Source of the DNA: CAZKMM01 sp964553915
GTDB lineage: Bacteria > RBG-13-61-14 > DRUE01
NCBI GenBank assembly: GCA_964553915.1
Contig: CAZKMM010000109.1
Span: 1 to 9,030, forward strand
Length of the DNA: 9,030 nucleotides
Reading direction: 5' to 3'
In this document: one piece after another, positions 6,053 through 9,030 of the stretch
Layout: each line of letters begins with the position of its first letter
How positions within the stretch are numbered: position 1 is the first letter of the stretch
Position numbers and translations under genes: made by a program
Notes under the pieces: generated by a model
Databases searched by the model: none
Told to the model about the DNA's origin: nothing
Seen by the model: only the letters and a program-made list of their open reading frames with translations

Positions 6053-6063
6053 GGAGGAGAAAA

Positions 6064-6441
6064 ATGACCCGAATCGCGGGAGTGGACCTTCCCAATAAGC
6101 CCGTCTGGATTGCTCTTACCTATATTTATGGGATTGGCAAGAGCCGGGCAAAGGAGATTGTAGAGAAAGCCGGGATTGACCCTCGGGTTCGTGCCAATGA
6201 CCTGGATGAGCATCAGGTTGCCACGATTCGTAAGATTATAGATGAGAATTATAAGGTAGAGGGGGAGCTGAGGAAAGAGGTTCAGATGAACATCAAGCGT
6301 TTGATGGATATGGGCTGTTATCGGGGGCTTCGGCATCGTCGGGGCTTGCCGGTTCGCGGTCAGCGCACCCATACCAATGCCCGAACCCGAAAGGGTCGCA
6401 GACCACCAATTGCTATTAAGAAGAAACTTAAGAAGGCATAA
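6064..6441 (+). CDS. rpsM: 30S ribosomal protein S13
   Basis: S13 lies at the top of the 30S head, makes inter-subunit bridges with L5 and 23S rRNA, and touches the P-site tRNA with its C-terminal tail. The 125-residue protein begins MTRIAGVDLPNKPVWIALTY and has the helix-two-turns-helix RNA-binding region with YGIGKSRAKEIV (about 22-33). The signature RGLPVRGQRTHTNARTRKG is at about 93-111, and a lysine-rich end (KKKLKKA) follows. AAGGAGG at 6051-6057 sits 6 bases before the ATG. In E. coli this gene opens the alpha operon and its leader binds S4. Here only 11 bases separate it from rpmJ, so no comparable leader pseudoknot can fit. Confidence 0.97.
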   Translation: MTRIAGVDLPNKPVWIALTYIYGIGKSRAKEIVEKAGIDPRVRANDLDEHQVATIRKIIDENYKVEGELRKEVQMNIKRLMDMGCYRGLRHRRGLPVRGQRTHTNARTRKGRRPPIAIKKKLKKA

Positions 6442-6455
6442 ACCGGGGGAAGAAG

Positions 6456-6848
6456 ATGCCAAGAAAGAGAACCAGAGGAGGAAAGAAGAAGGTTAAGAAA
6501 TATGTGGAATATGCTATTGCCCATATCAAAGCTACTTTTAACAACACTATTATCACCATCACGGATGAAAAGGGCAATACTCTTTGCTGGGCAAGTGCGG
6601 GCACGGTGGGATTTAAGGGGAGCAGAAAGAGCACCCCTTTTGCTGCTCAGCAGGCTGCCAATGAGGTGGCGAGAAGGGCGCAGGATATGGGGGTGAAGGC
6701 GATTGGGGTTTATATCAAGGGTCCGGGTGCGGGCAGAGAAGCGGCGCTGAGGGCTTTGCAGGCTGCGGGATTGAGGATTACCTTGATCAAAGATGTAACC
6801 CCGATTCCTCATAATGGCTGTCGTCCGCCCAAGCGGAGAAGAGTGTAA
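6456..6848 (+). CDS. rpsK: 30S ribosomal protein S11
   Basis: S11 forms part of the 30S platform beside the mRNA exit site and the Shine-Dalgarno helix. The 130-residue protein shows AHIKATFNNTIITITD (about 22-37), GFKGSRKSTPFAAQ (about 52-65), IKGPGAGREAALRAL (about 87-101) and the near-invariant end DVTPIPHNGCRPPKRRRV. The Asn-Gly at 120-121 is the position known to form isoaspartate in E. coli S11. The GPGAGRE motif varies at its fourth position between lineages. The start has GGGGGA at 6445-6450. rpsD follows after 11 bases. An imperfect inverted repeat at 6620-6648 falls on the conserved SRKSTPFAA codons and is probably a by-product of the protein sequence. Confidence 0.97.
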   Translation: MPRKRTRGGKKKVKKYVEYAIAHIKATFNNTIITITDEKGNTLCWASAGTVGFKGSRKSTPFAAQQAANEVARRAQDMGVKAIGVYIKGPGAGREAALRALQAAGLRITLIKDVTPIPHNGCRPPKRRRV

Positions 6849-6859
6849 GGAGGAACTAG

Positions 6860-7489
6860 ATGGCGAGGGATACTGGTCCGGTATGCAGAATCTGTCGGAG
6901 AGAAGGATATAAGCTTTATCTTAAAGGGGAAAGGTGCTTTACGGATAAATGTGCGGTGGATCGGAGGAATTATCCTCCTGGTCAGCACGGGCATTTTCGT
7001 TCCAAGCCCAGTGATTATGGGCTTCGGCTTCGGGAGAAGCAGAAGGTTAAGAAGATTTATGGAGTTTTAGAAACTCAGTTTAAGCACTACTTTGAACAGG
7101 CGGACCGGATGAAAGGGATTACTGGTTATAATCTTTTGCTTCTTCTGGAACGCCGTCTGGACAATATTGTTTATCGGATGGGTTTTGCCCTTTCTCGTCG
7201 GCAAGCCCGGCAACTGGTTCGGCACGGGCATTTTCTGGTTAATGGTCGGAAGGTTAACATTCCCTCTTATCTGGTGAAAGTTGGAGATGTCATTGAGGTT
7301 AGGGAGAAAAGTCGGAATCGGGAAGTAATTAAGAAAGCTTTAGAGACCACTGAGGCAAGAGGAGGGGTGCCCAGATGGCTGGAACTGGATAAGGATAATT
7401 TCCGGGGGGTGGTGGCAGACTTGCCCAAACGAGAAGAATTAACTATGCCCATCCAGGAACAGCTAATAGTAGAATTCTACTCAAGATAA
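6860..7489 (+). CDS. rpsD: 30S ribosomal protein S4, zinc-finger type
   Basis: S4 is a primary 16S rRNA-binding protein that starts assembly of the 30S body and lines the mRNA entry channel. In several bacteria it also represses its own operon. The 209-residue protein has four N-terminal cysteines, C9, C12, C26 and C31, spaced as in the zinc-binding S4 of Thermus; E. coli S4 has lost this site. The NYPPGQHG motif (about 37-44) is present. The S4 RNA-binding domain runs from about 96 to 160, with LERRLDNIVYRMGFALSRRQ and HGHFLVNGRKVNIPSYLVK. The end, QLIVEFYSR, is typical. AAGGAGG lies 6 bases before the ATG and overlaps the rpsK stop. The order rpsM-rpsK-rpsD-rpoA-rplQ is the standard alpha operon. 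Confidence 0.97.
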   Translation: MARDTGPVCRICRREGYKLYLKGERCFTDKCAVDRRNYPPGQHGHFRSKPSDYGLRLREKQKVKKIYGVLETQFKHYFEQADRMKGITGYNLLLLLERRLDNIVYRMGFALSRRQARQLVRHGHFLVNGRKVNIPSYLVKVGDVIEVREKSRNREVIKKALETTEARGGVPRWLELDKDNFRGVVADLPKREELTMPIQEQLIVEFYSR

Positions 7490-7516
7490 CCCTTTCAAAA
7501 ACAGGGGGAGACAAGG

Positions 7517-8536
7517 ATGTATAAAAACTGGAGGATTTTGATTAAGCCCAAAAAGTTGGATGTGGAGCCGGAAACCCTGACAGATAATTACGGAAAATTT
7601 ATTGCGGAGCCACTGGAGAGAGGATTTGGGATTACTCTGGGAAATGCTCTTCGTCGGGTTCTGCTCAGCTCAATTCCCGGTGCCTCAATTGTGGCGGTAA
7701 AGATTGATGGAGTGCTTCACGAATTCTCCACCATTCCCGGGGTGCTGGAAGATGTTACCGAGCTTATTTTAAATTTAAAAGGAGTGGTCTTGAAGTATCG
7801 GGGAGATATCCCCAAGCAACTTTCTCTGGATCTGGAGGGTCCCGCCGAGGTGCAGGCAAAAGATATAGTTACCGATGGCACAGTGGAGATTGTTAATCCG
7901 GAACATCATATTGCTACTCTGGGTGAAAACAGCAAGTTAAAGATGGAGCTCTGGGTAAGAAGCGGAAGGGGATATGTTCCAGCAGAGAGGAACAAAGACC
8001 AGACTTATCCGGTGGGAACCATTCCGATGGACGCAATTTTTTCTCCGATTCGCAAGGTGAATTTTAATGTTACCAATGCCCGGGTCGGAGGCGTGACCGA
8101 TTATGACCGGTTGATTCTTGAAGTCTGGACTGATGGGAGTATTCTTCCGGCAGAGGCGGTAGGAATCGCTGCGAAGATTTTAAAAGACCAGCTCAGCGTG
8201 TTCATTCCCTTTGAGGAAAAGGAGGAATTTTATCCCTTTCCTGAGGAAGAAGAGGCGGTTAGACCGGAACTTAACCCCAATTTGTATCGGAGTGTGGATG
8301 AGCTGGAATTAAGTGTTCGCAGTGCCAATTGTCTCCGCACCGCGGGAATTAAGCTAATCGGAGAACTGGTTCAGAAGACCGAGCAGGAGCTTTTAAAAAC
8401 CAAGAATTTCGGAAGGAAATCTTTGAATGAAATCAAAGAAATCCTCGCCAGTCTGGGCTTGAGCCTGGGAATGCAGTTAGAGAATTTTCCGGACCCGAAA
8501 ATGATGGAGAAGTTGAAAAAGGAGCGGGGGAAATGA
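7517..8536 (+). CDS. rpoA: DNA-directed RNA polymerase subunit alpha
   Basis: The alpha subunit dimerises to start RNA polymerase assembly, and its C-terminal domain contacts UP elements and activators. The 339-residue protein has the assembly domain (about 1-230) with GKFIAEPLERGFGITLGNAL and RRVLLSSIPGA, then YPVGTIPMDAIFSPIRKVNF. An acidic flexible linker (about 231-255, FEEKEEFYPFPEEEEA) follows. The C-terminal domain (about 256-322) keeps the DNA-contact residues of E. coli alpha: R268, N271 and C272 in SVRSANCL, and G299, K301, S302 and E305 in FGRKSLNEI. UP-element recognition is therefore likely retained. The ribosome binding site is GGGGGAG (7504-7510). The 27-base gap before it is the largest inside the cluster. 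Its stop overlaps rplQ as ATGA. Confidence 0.98.
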   Translation: MYKNWRILIKPKKLDVEPETLTDNYGKFIAEPLERGFGITLGNALRRVLLSSIPGASIVAVKIDGVLHEFSTIPGVLEDVTELILNLKGVVLKYRGDIPKQLSLDLEGPAEVQAKDIVTDGTVEIVNPEHHIATLGENSKLKMELWVRSGRGYVPAERNKDQTYPVGTIPMDAIFSPIRKVNFNVTNARVGGVTDYDRLILEVWTDGSILPAEAVGIAAKILKDQLSVFIPFEEKEEFYPFPEEEEAVRPELNPNLYRSVDELELSVRSANCLRTAGIKLIGELVQKTEQELLKTKNFGRKSLNEIKEILASLGLSLGMQLENFPDPKMMEKLKKERGK

Positions 8537-8907
8537 GGCACAGAAAAGCCGGGAAAAAGCTGAGCCGAACCCGGGAGCACCGCCGGGCATTGTTTCGGAA
8601 TCTGGTCACCGAGCTTCTGGAAAAGGAGCGGGTTGAAACCACTCTGGCTAAAGCCAAGGCAATCCGTCCTCTGGCAGAAAAAATGATTACTCTGGGAAAA
8701 CGTGGAGACCTTCATTCCCGCAGGCAGGCTCTCGGATTTATTCAGAAAAAAATCGTGGTGAAAAAACTCTTTGACGAAATCGCCCCTCGTTATCAGAACC
8801 GCCCCGGTGGATATACCCGGATTATCCGAACTGGTCCCCGAAGAGGAGATAATGCGGAGATGGCAATTATTGAACTGGTGGAGGGGGAGGCTGGAGCCAA
8901 AGAATAA
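8533..8907 (+). CDS. rplQ: 50S ribosomal protein L17
   Basis: L17 binds 23S rRNA close to the peptide exit tunnel opening. The 124-residue protein begins MRHRKAGKKLSRTREHRRAL and continues FRNLVTELLEKERVETTLAK, both standard for the family. It then has AKAIRPLAEKMITLGKRG (about 42-58), the centre LFDEIAPRYQNRPGGYTRI and the closing GPRRGDNAEMAIIELVE. A short acidic tail (GEAGAKE) follows. The ATG overlaps the rpoA stop by 4 bases, with GGAGCGGGGG just upstream, so alpha and L17 are translationally coupled. It is the last gene of the ribosomal cluster. Only 68 bases follow before the next start, and they contain a promoter but no clear terminator. Confidence 0.97.
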   Translation: MRHRKAGKKLSRTREHRRALFRNLVTELLEKERVETTLAKAKAIRPLAEKMITLGKRGDLHSRRQALGFIQKKIVVKKLFDEIAPRYQNRPGGYTRIIRTGPRRGDNAEMAIIELVEGEAGAKE

Positions 8908-8916
8908 CCAGCTTTA

Positions 8917-8945
8917 TTGACCTGCCTTAGTAAAGGTGCCATAAT
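8917..8945 (+). promoter_or_regulatory. Sigma70-type promoter for the gene at 8976
   Basis: A -35 element TTGACC (8917-8922, 5 of 6 matches to TTGACA) and a -10 element CATAAT (8940-8945, 5 of 6 matches to TATAAT) are separated by exactly 17 bases. A TG at 8937-8938 forms an extended -10. Transcription should start near 8951-8952, giving a leader of about 25 bases. The spacer holds a small palindrome, CCTT-AGTA-AAGG (8925-8936), that could be an operator half or chance. This marks the start of a new transcription unit after rplQ. It is inferred from consensus only. Confidence 0.65.
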
Positions 8946-8962
8946 TAAAAACAACTAAATTC

Positions 8963-8967
8963 AGGAG
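8963..8967 (+). promoter_or_regulatory. Shine-Dalgarno site for the gene at 8976
   Basis: AGGAG lies 8 bases before ATG 8976. It is also directly followed by ATG 8968, but that frame closes after three codons (ATG ACA ATA TGA). The longer spacing and the conserved protein N-terminus favour 8976 as the start. Confidence 0.7.
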
Positions 8968-8975
8968 ATGACAAT

Positions 8976-9030
8976 ATGAAGATTACCGAGGTCTCTGCCT
9001 GGCTCTGTCATTATCCGCTTCCTGCGACTT
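8976..9030 (+). CDS. Likely enolase-superfamily enzyme (mandelate racemase/muconate lactonizing type), N-terminal fragment
   Basis: Only the first 18 codons are in the window: MKITEVSAWLCHYPLPAT. A start of the form MKIT(D/E)V followed by a short hydrophobic strand and a YPLP turn is the usual first beta strand of the N-terminal capping domain in the mandelate racemase/muconate lactonizing branch of the enolase superfamily. Those enzymes abstract a proton next to a carboxylate, often in sugar-acid dehydration, epimerisation or dipeptide epimerisation. The catalytic barrel is outside the window, so neither the fold nor the substrate can be confirmed. The gene has its own promoter and a good AGGAG site 8 bases upstream, so it is probably not functionally tied to the ribosomal genes. 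The family call rests on pattern memory of a very short stretch. Confidence 0.5.
   Translation, partial: MKITEVSAWLCHYPLPAT

Noticed and set aside
6620..6648. Imperfect 12-bp inverted repeat (GAGCAG...CTGCTC arms) inside rpsK
   Set aside because: It falls on codons for the near-invariant SRKSTPFAA stretch of S11, has an A-G mismatch and a G-T pair, and no T-run follows. Protein constraint explains it well enough.
7490..7506. CCCT...AGGG inverted repeat between rpsD and rpoA
   Set aside because: The stem is only 4 bp with a 9-base loop and no T-run, so it is neither a terminator nor a convincing regulator of the rpoA ribosome binding site.
8912..8936. Possible terminator after rplQ (CTTTA/TAAAG or CCTT/AAGG arms)
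   Set aside because: The stems are 4-5 bp, AT-rich and not followed by a T-run, and the segment overlaps the promoter for the next gene.
1..9030. CRISPR arrays, transposons, tRNA or rRNA genes, phage or defence genes
   Set aside because: I saw no spaced direct repeats, transposase motifs, tRNA-like folds or unfamiliar genes; almost every base belongs to a recognised housekeeping gene.

Overview
The window is a bacterial chromosome segment carrying the second half of the S10-spc-alpha ribosomal protein supercluster, all on the + strand. It starts inside rplE (L5) and runs rpsN(Zn)-rpsH-rplF-rplR-rpsE-rpmD-rplO-secY-adk-map-infA-rpmJ-rpsM-rpsK-rpsD-rpoA-rplQ. It ends 18 codons into a new gene that looks like a mandelate racemase/muconate lactonizing enzyme (enolase superfamily).

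Organism: clearly bacterial, because of the bacterial gene order, strong AGGAGG-type Shine-Dalgarno sites and a bacterial rpoA with an alpha-CTD. The merged spc and alpha operons with adk and map between secY and infA, the 61-residue zinc-type S14 and the zinc-finger form of S4 argue against a typical gammaproteobacterium. They fit Gram-positive, Thermotogota/Deinococcus-like or uncultivated bacterial lineages. I cannot name the phylum from sequence alone. The coding strand is purine-rich and base composition is moderate.

Layout: 1-2951 holds the spc-type ribosomal proteins for both subunits. 2953-5665 holds the translocon pore SecY, adenylate kinase and methionine aminopeptidase. 5686-8907 holds initiation factor IF-1, L36, S13, S11, S4, the RNA polymerase alpha subunit and L17. 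8908-8975 is the only gap longer than 27 bases and carries a good sigma70-type promoter for the last gene. Elsewhere genes are 1-27 bases apart or overlap (rpmD/rplO 8 bases, secY/adk 4, adk/map 1, rpoA/rplQ 4). I see no convincing terminator or strong internal promoter, so one long translationally coupled transcript is the simplest reading. rpmJ (37 codons) is present and intact.

The products build both ribosomal subunits, start translation, make RNA polymerase, export proteins, trim initiator methionine and balance adenylate nucleotides. This is a conventional growth-linked operon. I found no undescribed multi-gene system. The items worth a second look are small: a perfect 10-bp stem-loop at the 3' end of secY, built on a 9-base tandem duplication; a stem-loop plus 6-codon minicistron bridging map and infA; a short basic N-terminal extension on IF-1; and the promoter that opens the next transcription unit.
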